Shown here: in pieces, positions 7,341-13,563 of the stretch | Numbering within the stretch: position 1 is the stretch's first letter | Layout: each line of letters begins with the position of its first letter | Source of the DNA: Pelagilacustribacter sp045567335 | GTDB lineage: Bacteria; Pseudomonadota; Alphaproteobacteria; Pelagibacterales; Pelagibacteraceae | Length of the DNA: 24,753 nt | Assembly: GCA_045567335.1 (NCBI GenBank) | Contig: JBJLCZ010000009.1 | Coordinates: 1 to 24,753, forward strand | Reading direction: 5' to 3' | Position numbers and translations under genes: made by a program | The notes under the pieces: generated by a model | What the model was told of the DNA's origin: nothing | The model's database searches: none | The model's input: only the letters and a program-made list of their open reading frames with translations

Positions 7341-9170
7341 GTGAAAGCAGTAAAAAAAAAAACTTCAGACTTAATAGCCATTTTTCTTAAAGAAAAAAAA
7401 ATTAAGCATGTGTTTGGTATAATAGGATCAGCTAATGCTCATATCTTTGATTCAATAACAAAATTAAATTATACTCAAATAGTCTGTGTTCATCATGAAC
7501 AAGCAGCTACTATGGCTATGCAAAATTATTTTAGAGTAACAGGAAAAATATCTGCAGCACTAGTAACTGCAGGTGGAGCTAGTGCTAATGCTATAACTGG
7601 TGTTATTAGCTCATGGGCAGACTCTATGCCAGGTATAATTATTTCAGGGCAAGAAAATTTAAGGTTTGTTAATTCATATAAAAAAATGCGTATGTGGGGT
7701 GTCCAAGGTTTTGATTCAACTCATATGGTAAGTAAAGTTACTAAATATTCAAACAGAATAACTAATTCAAATAGTATATTATATGAATTAGAGAAAGCCT
7801 ACCAAATTTCATTAGCGGGTAGACCCGGGCCAGTTTGGCTTGATATACCAATTGATATTCAAGGGAAATATATTGATAATATTACTAAGCTTAAAAAATA
7901 TAAAGTTAAAAATATATCAACTAATAATATATCTTTAAAAGATAAATCAAAATTAACTAATTTGATTGCTAAATCCAAAAGGCCAGTATTTTGGCTTGGT
8001 AATGGTGTTAAGTTATCTGGAGGTGACAAAAAAATTTTAACGCTTCTAAAAAAATTTAAATTTCCCACTTTTCTTAGCTGGGCAGCTGTAGATTTAATAA
8101 ATTCAAAACATCCTTTAAACTTTGGTAGGCCTGGTGTGTATGGGAACAGGGCATCAAATTTAATTTTACAAAATGCTGATTTAATTATTTCCATTGGCAC
8201 AAGACTTTCTATACCAATGATTGGATATGTTCATAAAGAATTTGCAAGAAAGGCAAAAATAATTCAAGTTGATATAGATAAAAGCGAACTTTTAAAACTT
8301 AAAAAAAAGATACATCTAGGTATTAAATTAAATGCTTCACACTTTATTGAAATATTAAATAAGAAGATTAAAAACAAGATTAATCAAAAGAATTTAAACT
8401 CTTGGATAGAATTTTCAAAAAATATTTTAAAAAAGTTTCCACATCTTGAAAAAGTAGCACATCAAGATAAAAAAGGTTTTATAAATTCTTACAAATTTTT
8501 AGATAATTTAAGTAAATATTTTAGAAAGGATGAGTGTATAGTAACTGATATGGGAACCGCTTTGTTAAGTGGTCATCAAATTGTAAAAATAGAAAAAAAA
8601 CAAAAAATGATGACTTCGACAGGATTAGGCGAGATGGGATTTGGTTTACCTGGAGCTATAGGTGCATCATTTGGAAGAAACAAAGGTGAGATAATTTGTT
8701 TAAATTGTGATGGTGGAATGATGATGAATTTACAGGAATTACAAACTATTGATCATTATAAATTACCTATAAAGATATTTATTTTTAATAATGATGGTTA
8801 TCTAATGATTAAACATACGCAAAAAAATTTATTTTCTGGAAGATATAGTTCTGTAGACAAAAAAACTGGTGTTTCATGTCCAGACTTTAAAAAAGTTGCA
8901 GCCGCTTTCAATATGAAATACTATCTTATAAATAACTGGAATGACTTTAAAAAATCTATTCCTAAAATTTTAAAAGAAAAAAATGCAATTATATGTGATG
9001 TAATGATGGATCCAGAACAATATTTTCATCCAAAATTATCTACTACAATAAGTAAAGATGGTAAAATTATTTCTCCTCCATTAGAAGATTTGTCTCCATT
9101 ATTAAATAGAAATGTACTAAAGAAAAATATGTTAATTCCTTTACACAAAAAATCTAAAAATATTAATTGA
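7341..9170 (+). CDS. ThDP-dependent acetolactate synthase-like enzyme, candidate YerE-type acyl transferase
   Basis: Three-domain ThDP enzyme of 609 aa. The N-terminal pyrimidine domain has the catalytic glutamate E53 in VHHEQAATMA and the block TAGGASANAITGVISSWADS. A central Rossmann-like domain follows (about 200-340; RPVFWLGNGV). The C-terminal domain carries the metal/ThDP motif NCDGGMMMN (455-463) through FIFNNDGY (480-487), with Cys in place of the first Gly of GDG. The C-terminal DPEQYFHPK...SPPLEDLSPLL pattern is typical of the IlvB-like proteins found in surface-sugar loci. YerE of Yersinia, a homologue, decarboxylates pyruvate and adds the acetyl unit to C4 of CDP-3,6-dideoxy-4-ketoglucose. 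With rfbG and a 3-dehydratase in the same operon that role fits better than branched-chain amino acid synthesis. GTG start at 7341, 7 nt after the GT2 stop; last gene of the operon, 3 bp from the convergent aldolase gene. Confidence 0.78.
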   Translation: MKAVKKKTSDLIAIFLKEKKIKHVFGIIGSANAHIFDSITKLNYTQIVCVHHEQAATMAMQNYFRVTGKISAALVTAGGASANAITGVISSWADSMPGIIISGQENLRFVNSYKKMRMWGVQGFDSTHMVSKVTKYSNRITNSNSILYELEKAYQISLAGRPGPVWLDIPIDIQGKYIDNITKLKKYKVKNISTNNISLKDKSKLTNLIAKSKRPVFWLGNGVKLSGGDKKILTLLKKFKFPTFLSWAAVDLINSKHPLNFGRPGVYGNRASNLILQNADLIISIGTRLSIPMIGYVHKEFARKAKIIQVDIDKSELLKLKKKIHLGIKLNASHFIEILNKKIKNKINQKNLNSWIEFSKNILKKFPHLEKVAHQDKKGFINSYKFLDNLSKYFRKDECIVTDMGTALLSGHQIVKIEKKQKMMTSTGLGEMGFGLPGAIGASFGRNKGEIICLNCDGGMMMNLQELQTIDHYKLPIKIFIFNNDGYLMIKHTQKNLFSGRYSSVDKKTGVSCPDFKKVAAAFNMKYYLINNWNDFKKSIPKILKEKNAIICDVMMDPEQYFHPKLSTTISKDGKIISPPLEDLSPLLNRNVLKKNMLIPLHKKSKNIN

Positions 9171-9173
9171 AAT

Positions 9174-10202
9174 TTATTTTTTATTTTTTAAGTTAAATAA
9201 AATATTAAAAATTAAATCTTCTTGCCCAGCAACAAGTCTTTTCTCCCCAATCGCTTTGAATGCCTCAATATCATTAAGATTAAATTTATTCGAATAATAG
9301 TCAACTTTAGAAGCAAAACCTGAGAATAAACCATAATTAGCACTCATTATATTTTTTGGTTCTGTAAATGGATTTTTATACTTTATAGGTTTATTTTTGA
9401 AAAAACTTGGAAATATTTTTGCTAAATAATAAATTTGATCAATATTTATATTAGTTTTAATTTTAAACTTTTCTAAAATTGTTACTAAGATATCTAATTG
9501 AGTATTTCCTGATCCAGCTCCAAAACCTTTTATTGAAGCATCAATAATATTTGCTCCATATTTATAAGCTATTAGACTATTCCAAACACTAGTCCCTAAA
9601 TTATTATGCCCATGAAATCCAATATTTACTTTAAATCTTTTTTTTATATTGCTAACAATATCTTTAATGTCATTTGGTAGAAAAATCCCAGCTGAATCCA
9701 TTATAATTATTGTTTTAATTCCAAGACCTACTAAGAACTTTACTTTCTTTAAATAATCCTTTTTCTTATTATAAACCAAATGCGCCATCATTAAAACGCC
9801 CCAAACTTCTAAATTTTGTTTTTTACAGTATTCGACTTGAGCAACAACTGTATCAATTTCAGTTGAATTTGTTCCTATTCTAAAAATATCTACTCCACAA
9901 TCTGCAGCCATTTTAAGATCATCTATCCTAGAGAAACCAGGTATAGAATGAATAGACAATTTAGATTTTTTTAAATATTTTTTTGCAGTCTTAAGAGCTA
10001 TATTATCTGGAGTTTTTGATTTTCCAATTGAAAGTGATGAGGCTCCCAAACCATTGCCATGACCAACTTCAACAATCTGTATTCTTGTTTTTTCTGCGAA
10101 TTGACAATATTTTTTGATTATATCTTTTGTAATTGAATGAGCGATAGCATGATTTCCATCTCGGAGTGTTACATCACTAATTATTATTGATTTATTTTTC
10201 AT
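9174..10202 (-). CDS. dmpG: 4-hydroxy-2-oxovalerate aldolase homologue (DmpG/MhpE family)
   Basis: HMG-CoA-lyase-like TIM-barrel metal-dependent aldolase (342 aa, the full DmpG length). DmpG reversibly joins pyruvate and acetaldehyde to 4-hydroxy-2-oxovalerate. Conserved features are DVTLRDGNHAI (10-20; R14, D15, H18), EVGHGNGLGASS (45-56), MDSAG (168-172), the metal ligands H197 and H199 in FHGHNNLG, GFGAGSGN (226-233), Y290 in NYGLFSGF and RLVAGQEDLI (322-331). The C-terminal region used in DmpG for channeling with DmpF is present. Its ATG overlaps the DmpF-like gene by 11 nt, as expected for a channeling pair. No other meta-cleavage catabolic gene is present; the neighbours are sugar genes, so a synthetic role feeding a ThDP enzyme is suggested (inference). 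Family call secure, physiological substrate not. Confidence 0.88.
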   Translation of the reverse strand: MKNKSIIISDVTLRDGNHAIAHSITKDIIKKYCQFAEKTRIQIVEVGHGNGLGASSLSIGKSKTPDNIALKTAKKYLKKSKLSIHSIPGFSRIDDLKMAADCGVDIFRIGTNSTEIDTVVAQVEYCKKQNLEVWGVLMMAHLVYNKKKDYLKKVKFLVGLGIKTIIIMDSAGIFLPNDIKDIVSNIKKRFKVNIGFHGHNNLGTSVWNSLIAYKYGANIIDASIKGFGAGSGNTQLDILVTILEKFKIKTNINIDQIYYLAKIFPSFFKNKPIKYKNPFTEPKNIMSANYGLFSGFASKVDYYSNKFNLNDIEAFKAIGEKRLVAGQEDLIFNILFNLKNKK

Positions 10203-11061
10203 TTATGTAATTTGTTAAATACACAGCTGAAGAAGTAATTATATCTAAATTTCCTGCATAAGTAGGAAGATAATCTCCCTGACCAATAACTCTAATAGTA
10301 ATTCTTAAAATATTTTTTTCTAAAGAACTAAATACACGAGCATTGTACATCGGGATATAAGATTTTATTTTTTTGTTTATTTGACTAATAGCTTTTTTAA
10401 TTTTCATAAAATCTTTTTTAATAATTTTTTCATTACATTCAAAAAACAATGAATTCATCATATTAACTGGTGGATTTGAGGGATTAAGATTTATTATGAC
10501 TTTTATTTTTTTAATTTTTGTAAGTTTTTTAATAGCGTTTTCAGTAGTATTCAAATATTCATCAATATTATCTCTTGTTGCTTTCCCAGCACTTTTTGCA
10601 GATATACTTGAAACTAATTCAACATAATTTAATTTCTTTTTTAATATTTTTTTTACTTCTAAAATTATAGGTATAGAAGTTTGCCCCCCACATGTAATAA
10701 GATTAATTCTTCTAGGTATTTTTTTGTTATTTATATAAGGTACAATATACTCTCCATTTTTAGAAGGAGTTAAATTTATAAAATATTTATCTTTTAAATA
10801 AGGTTCCATTTTTTTAAGGTTAACTAAATTTGATGCTGCTGAAGTAGCGTCAAATATTACATTAGTTTTTTTAATTTTTTTAAGAACCCCTTTAATTCCC
10901 TCCGAAGAGTAATTAAATTTCTTCTTAATACAAAATTTTGCTCCATCAGAATTTCTTGATCTATTAAAAATAAAAATTTTATTAAAATTTTTACTTTTTA
11001 AACATTTAATATATAAATCAACTCCAATTTTTCCTGAACCTATAATAATTGCATTTTGCAT
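10192..11061 (-). CDS. dmpF: acylating acetaldehyde dehydrogenase homologue (DmpF/MhpF family)
   Basis: NAD-dependent enzyme interconverting acetyl-CoA and acetaldehyde; family partner of DmpG. The 289-aa protein has the Rossmann motif IIGSGKIGVDL (6-16), DATSA (71-75), the catalytic cysteine C124 in LITCGGQTSIP, SISAKSAGKATRDNIDEY and, near the C-terminus, GDYLPTYAGNLDIITSSA, all characteristic of DmpF. The family is usually about 300-315 aa; the slight shortening fits an insertion before the C-terminal region and leaves the motifs intact. It starts 40 bp downstream of tRNA-Thr on the same strand and may share its transcript. If it runs reductively (acetyl-CoA to acetaldehyde) it would feed DmpG with acetaldehyde for synthesis. 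Direction in vivo is inferred from context only. Confidence 0.87.
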   Translation of the reverse strand: MQNAIIIGSGKIGVDLYIKCLKSKNFNKIFIFNRSRNSDGAKFCIKKKFNYSSEGIKGVLKKIKKTNVIFDATSAASNLVNLKKMEPYLKDKYFINLTPSKNGEYIVPYINNKKIPRRINLITCGGQTSIPIILEVKKILKKKLNYVELVSSISAKSAGKATRDNIDEYLNTTENAIKKLTKIKKIKVIINLNPSNPPVNMMNSLFFECNEKIIKKDFMKIKKAISQINKKIKSYIPMYNARVFSSLEKNILRITIRVIGQGDYLPTYAGNLDIITSSAVYLTNYINEK

Positions 11062-11101
11062 ATATAAATTTTTAACTACATATTCATATTTAAATTTAAT
11101 C

Positions 11102-11177
11102 TGGTGCCCTCACACGGACTCGAACCGCGAACCTATTGATTACAAATCAATTGCTCTACCAATTGAGCTATGAGGGC
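11102..11177 (-). tRNA. tRNA-Thr (anticodon TGT), CCA encoded
   Basis: Read on the minus strand it folds as a complete cloverleaf. The 7-bp acceptor is GCCCTCA/TGAGGGC. The D arm is GCTC...GAGC, and the anticodon stem ATTGA/TCAAT encloses loop TTTGTAA with anticodon TGT. The T arm is CGCGG-TTCGAGT-CCGTG. Discriminator A is followed by an encoded CCA at 11102-11104. It stands between the DmpFG-like pair and the divergent glycosyltransferase. Confidence 0.96.
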
Positions 11178-11272
11178 TAGTATTAAGTTCATAACTATTT
11201 TAAATATGAGAGATAATCAATAGTAAATAAACTTTATCATAATTTTATTTTTTAATGTAAAAGTTAATTATT

Positions 11273-12439
11273 ATGAAAAAAATCTTATTTGTTACAACCA
11301 GAAATCCGTATTCAAATAAGCATTCTGGAGATAGATTAAGAGCCACTTCAATTATAAATCATCTATCAAATAAAAATGATATAGAAGTTGTTTATTTAGA
11401 TAAGCATAAAAACATAAAAAAAGAATTCAAAAATAAAGGAAAAATTGAATTAACTCCTTTTCATAATAATTTATTAACAAAAATTTTTTTCATATTTCTT
11501 TCTTTTTTTAAATTAGAGCCTTTACAAAATGGCTTTTTTTACTCTTCTCAAATGAAAAAATATATAAATTTAAATCAAAATAAATATAAAACTATAATTT
11601 GTCATTTAATTAGATCTGCACAATATCTACCTAAAAATTTTAAGGGTAAAAAAATTTTAGAAATGACTGACGTTTATTCTTATAATTATAGTCAGACATT
11701 AAAAAATATATCTTTTTTTAATCCATTATATATCATTTACTTAATAGAATATTTTTTTGTAAAAAAATACGAAAACAAAATTAATATAAAATTTAATAAA
11801 ATTGTAATTGTTTCTAAAAGAGATTTAGCAGGACAAGGATTAAAAAAAAATAACAAAAAATTTGTTGTAATTCCAAACGGATGTTCAATTAATCAGAAAA
11901 AATATAAGTTTAAAAAAAATAATAAAAATATTTTATTTATTGGCAATTTGAAATATCTTCCGAATATACAAGCTTGTTTTTACTTTGTAAAAAAAATTTT
12001 ACCAAAAATTAAAACTATTTATCCAGAAATAAATTTTTTAATTATAGGTGAAATTTCTCATAAAAATAAGATTATATTAAACAGTTATAAAAATGTAAAA
12101 GCATTAGGAGAAAAAATTAAATTAGAAAAATACATAAATAAATCTATATGTGGTATTGCTAATTTAAATATTGCTACTGGATTTCAAAATAAAATTTTAA
12201 CTTATATGAGTTACGGATTACCAGTTATATCAAATAGTCTTTCTTTTTCTGGAATTAGATATTTAAAAAAAAATTTACATATATTTTCATATTCTTCTAC
12301 TTATCAATTTATTCAAAAATTTAAGATTTTAAAAAATAATAAAAATATAGCTAATAAAATATCTATATCAGCTTATAAAATAATTAAAAAAAAATTTTCT
12401 TGGAATAAAACTCTATCAAATTATTTAAAAATTATTTAG
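11273..12439 (+). CDS. GT4-family glycosyltransferase (group 1)
   Basis: GT-B fold glycosyltransferase of 388 aa, probably cytoplasmic and acting in surface glycan assembly. The N-terminus (ILFVTTRNPYSNKHSGDRLR) resembles the GT4 subgroup that keeps a glycine/arginine loop after strand one. The C-terminal donor domain begins at about residue 218 with NILFIGNLKYLPNIQA and contains LIIGE and ATGFQNKILTYMSYGLPVISNS (about 302-323). In most relatives the last block reads NK-x-LEAMA-x-G-x-P with a Glu that contacts the nucleotide sugar; here that Glu is Thr. The gene stands alone and is extremely A/T-rich. It is divergent from tRNA-Thr and ends with an 8-nt tail-to-tail overlap with rlmB. Donor and acceptor are unknown. 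Confidence 0.75.
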   Translation: MKKILFVTTRNPYSNKHSGDRLRATSIINHLSNKNDIEVVYLDKHKNIKKEFKNKGKIELTPFHNNLLTKIFFIFLSFFKLEPLQNGFFYSSQMKKYINLNQNKYKTIICHLIRSAQYLPKNFKGKKILEMTDVYSYNYSQTLKNISFFNPLYIIYLIEYFFVKKYENKINIKFNKIVIVSKRDLAGQGLKKNNKKFVVIPNGCSINQKKYKFKKNNKNILFIGNLKYLPNIQACFYFVKKILPKIKTIYPEINFLIIGEISHKNKIILNSYKNVKALGEKIKLEKYINKSICGIANLNIATGFQNKILTYMSYGLPVISNSLSFSGIRYLKKNLHIFSYSSTYQFIQKFKILKNNKNIANKISISAYKIIKKKFSWNKTLSNYLKII

Positions 12440-13184
12440 TCAAATTTATACTATGATTTATATGGTGACAAACTACTGAGACAGTATTTGAAATATTTAA
12501 ACTCTCGATACAATTATTTATATTTACTTTAAATTGAAAATCGGAGTTTAATAAAGTTTTTTCTTTTAAACCAAAACCTTCTGAACCAAATAATAAAACA
12601 TTTTTCCCCATCCAATCATGTTTTGTAAAATCTTTTTTAGCGCTTACATCAAAAGCGCTTACCCAAAACTCTTTTGATTTTAGAAATTTTAATGATGTGT
12701 TAATATTTGAAACCTTAAATATTCTTATATGCTCAATTCCTCCGCTTGCGCTTCTGTAAAGTAGTTTGCTTTTGTGAGGAAAAGATCTATCTTTAACTAT
12801 AATTCCATCTATGTTAAATGATACCGCTGATCTAATAATTGAACCTATATTTCTAGGATCCGTAACATCTTCTAATGCAATAATATTAATGTTTTTCTTC
12901 GTATTATTTAACAAAAATTCTTTAAGAGTATTCTCTTCAAGATTTTCTACTTCTGCTATTAATCCTTGATGAGCTATTTCATCTCTACTACATAAATTAT
13001 CTAACTCCTTTTTTGATTTGTAAAAAACATGGACATTTTTAAGCAAGTTTAAAGATTGATTTTCCCTATTTAAATTTTTTTGAGCGTCTTCAGTTAAAAA
13101 AACTCTTTCTATTTTTCTATTAGGATTTTTAAGAGCCTCAATTACCGCATGTTTACCTACTATTAAAAATGTTGTTTTTTTCAT
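12432..13184 (-). CDS. rlmB: 23S rRNA (guanosine-2'-O)-methyltransferase RlmB (SpoU/TrmH family)
   Basis: Methylates the ribose of a 23S rRNA guanosine (G2251 in E. coli) using SAM. The 250-aa protein has the substrate-binding N-domain start GKHAVIEALKNP (10-21) and the three knotted-SPOUT motifs: LEDVTDPRNIGSIIRSA (104-120), LLFGSEGFGLKE (197-208) and SLNISNTVSV (228-237). Length matches RlmB (E. coli about 243). Other TrmH-family members are possible, but the N-terminal domain favours RlmB. It converges with the GT4 gene, with an 8-nt overlap of their ends, leaving no room for a separate terminator. Confidence 0.88.
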   Translation of the reverse strand: MKKTTFLIVGKHAVIEALKNPNRKIERVFLTEDAQKNLNRENQSLNLLKNVHVFYKSKKELDNLCSRDEIAHQGLIAEVENLEENTLKEFLLNNTKKNINIIALEDVTDPRNIGSIIRSAVSFNIDGIIVKDRSFPHKSKLLYRSASGGIEHIRIFKVSNINTSLKFLKSKEFWVSAFDVSAKKDFTKHDWMGKNVLLFGSEGFGLKEKTLLNSDFQFKVNINNCIESLNISNTVSVVCHHINHSINLTK

Positions 13185-13238
13185 AATTTTTTGGGTTTTT
13201 TTTTAAATAAGTAGCATATTTCAACAGAAAATGATTTA

Positions 13239-13266
13239 TTGCATTTATTGTACAAATGCTTATAAA
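13239..13266 (+). promoter_or_regulatory. candidate sigma-70-type promoter for the tRNA-Tyr/tRNA-Gly/tuf transcript
   Basis: TTGCAT (13239-13244), 16 bp, then TATAAA (13261-13266; 5 of 6 matches to the -10 consensus), in the 135-bp gap between divergent rlmB and tRNA-Tyr. In such A/T-rich DNA chance matches are common. A second TTG-rich stretch (13272-13283) is an alternative -35. Confidence 0.35.
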
Positions 13267-13293
13267 AACGCTTGTTGTTGAATACTTTTTAAG

Positions 13294-13310
13294 TTAGGGG
13301 GTATCCCTAG
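13294..13310 (+). other. small G/C hairpin just upstream of tRNA-Tyr
   Basis: TTAGGG, loop GGTAT, CCCTAG form a 6-bp stem (one T-G wobble) ending 9 nt before the mature tRNA-Tyr 5' end. It stands out against the A/T-rich spacer. It may shape 5' processing of the pre-tRNA or be incidental. Confidence 0.35.
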
Positions 13311-13319
13311 AATAAAACT

Positions 13320-13405
13320 GGAGGGGTACCAAAGCGGTCAAATGGGGCGGGCTGTAAACCCGTTGCCTTCGGGCTTCGAAAGTTCGAATCTTTCCCCCTC
13401 CACCA
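13320..13405 (+). tRNA. tRNA-Tyr (anticodon GTA), CCA encoded
   Basis: Class II tRNA of 86 nt. Acceptor GGAGGGG/CCCCTCC, anticodon stem CGGG/CCCG enclosing CTGTAAA (anticodon GTA), and a long variable arm (TTGCCTTCGGGCTTCGAA region) as expected for bacterial tRNA-Tyr. T loop TTCGAAT. Discriminator A, CCA at 13403-13405. It heads the tRNA-tuf block. Confidence 0.96.
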
Positions 13406-13450
13406 ACTTAAGTTATTCAATAATTTAAGAGCGTAATAAGTTTGGATAAT

Positions 13451-13524
13451 GCGGGTGTAGTTCAATGGTAGAACGCTAGCCTTCCAAGCTGGATGTAAGG
13501 GTTCGATTCCCTTTACCCGCTCCA
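13451..13524 (+). tRNA. tRNA-Gly (anticodon TCC), CCA encoded
   Basis: Acceptor GCGGGTG/TACCCGC (one G-T pair), D arm GTTC...GAAC, anticodon loop CTTCCAA (anticodon TCC), T loop TTCGATT, discriminator T and encoded CCA at 13522-13524. It lies 45 bp after tRNA-Tyr and 39 bp before tuf, as in the tRNA-tufB arrangement of many proteobacteria. Confidence 0.96.
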
Positions 13525-13551
13525 AGTTTTAAAGTTAACAATAAATAAAAT

Positions 13552-13556
13552 AAGGA
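13552..13556 (+). promoter_or_regulatory. Shine-Dalgarno sequence of tuf
   Basis: AAGGA, 7 nt before the tuf ATG; one of the clearest ribosome binding sites in the window, fitting a very highly expressed gene. Confidence 0.65.
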
Positions 13557-13563
13557 TAAAAAA

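Noticed and set aside
7859..8200. 113-codon minus-strand open frame inside the ThDP enzyme gene
   Set aside because: Shadow of a strongly conserved enzyme on the other strand, with no recognisable domain or ribosome binding site.
7341..9170. Housekeeping acetolactate synthase (ilvB/ilvI) for branched-chain amino acids
   Set aside because: No small subunit ilvH or ilvC nearby, and the context is a CDP-deoxysugar operon; the fold alone cannot exclude it.
9150..9200. Bidirectional terminator between the ThDP enzyme gene and the aldolase gene
   Set aside because: Only 3 bp separate the stops, and the T runs there are not preceded by a convincing stem.
11178..11272. Possible divergent promoters between tRNA-Thr and the GT4 gene
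   Set aside because: A TTGATT-17 bp-TAGTTA pair is present on the minus strand, but the -10 match is poor and such boxes are common in this A/T-rich sequence.
12641..12663. Direct repeat of AGCGCTTAC, each copy containing a palindrome
   Set aside because: It lies inside rlmB and encodes the repeated VSA in VSAFDVSAK; two copies only, so probably chance.
11102..13524. Attachment-site direct repeats next to the tRNA genes
   Set aside because: I saw no repeated tRNA 3' end in the window and no integrase or transposase gene, so no att site can be supported.
13307..13525. 72-codon minus-strand open frame across tRNA-Tyr and tRNA-Gly
   Set aside because: It is the antisense translation of two tRNA genes; the GKDSNFR and GLQPAPFDRFGTPP peptides are well-known artefacts of tRNA complement strands.
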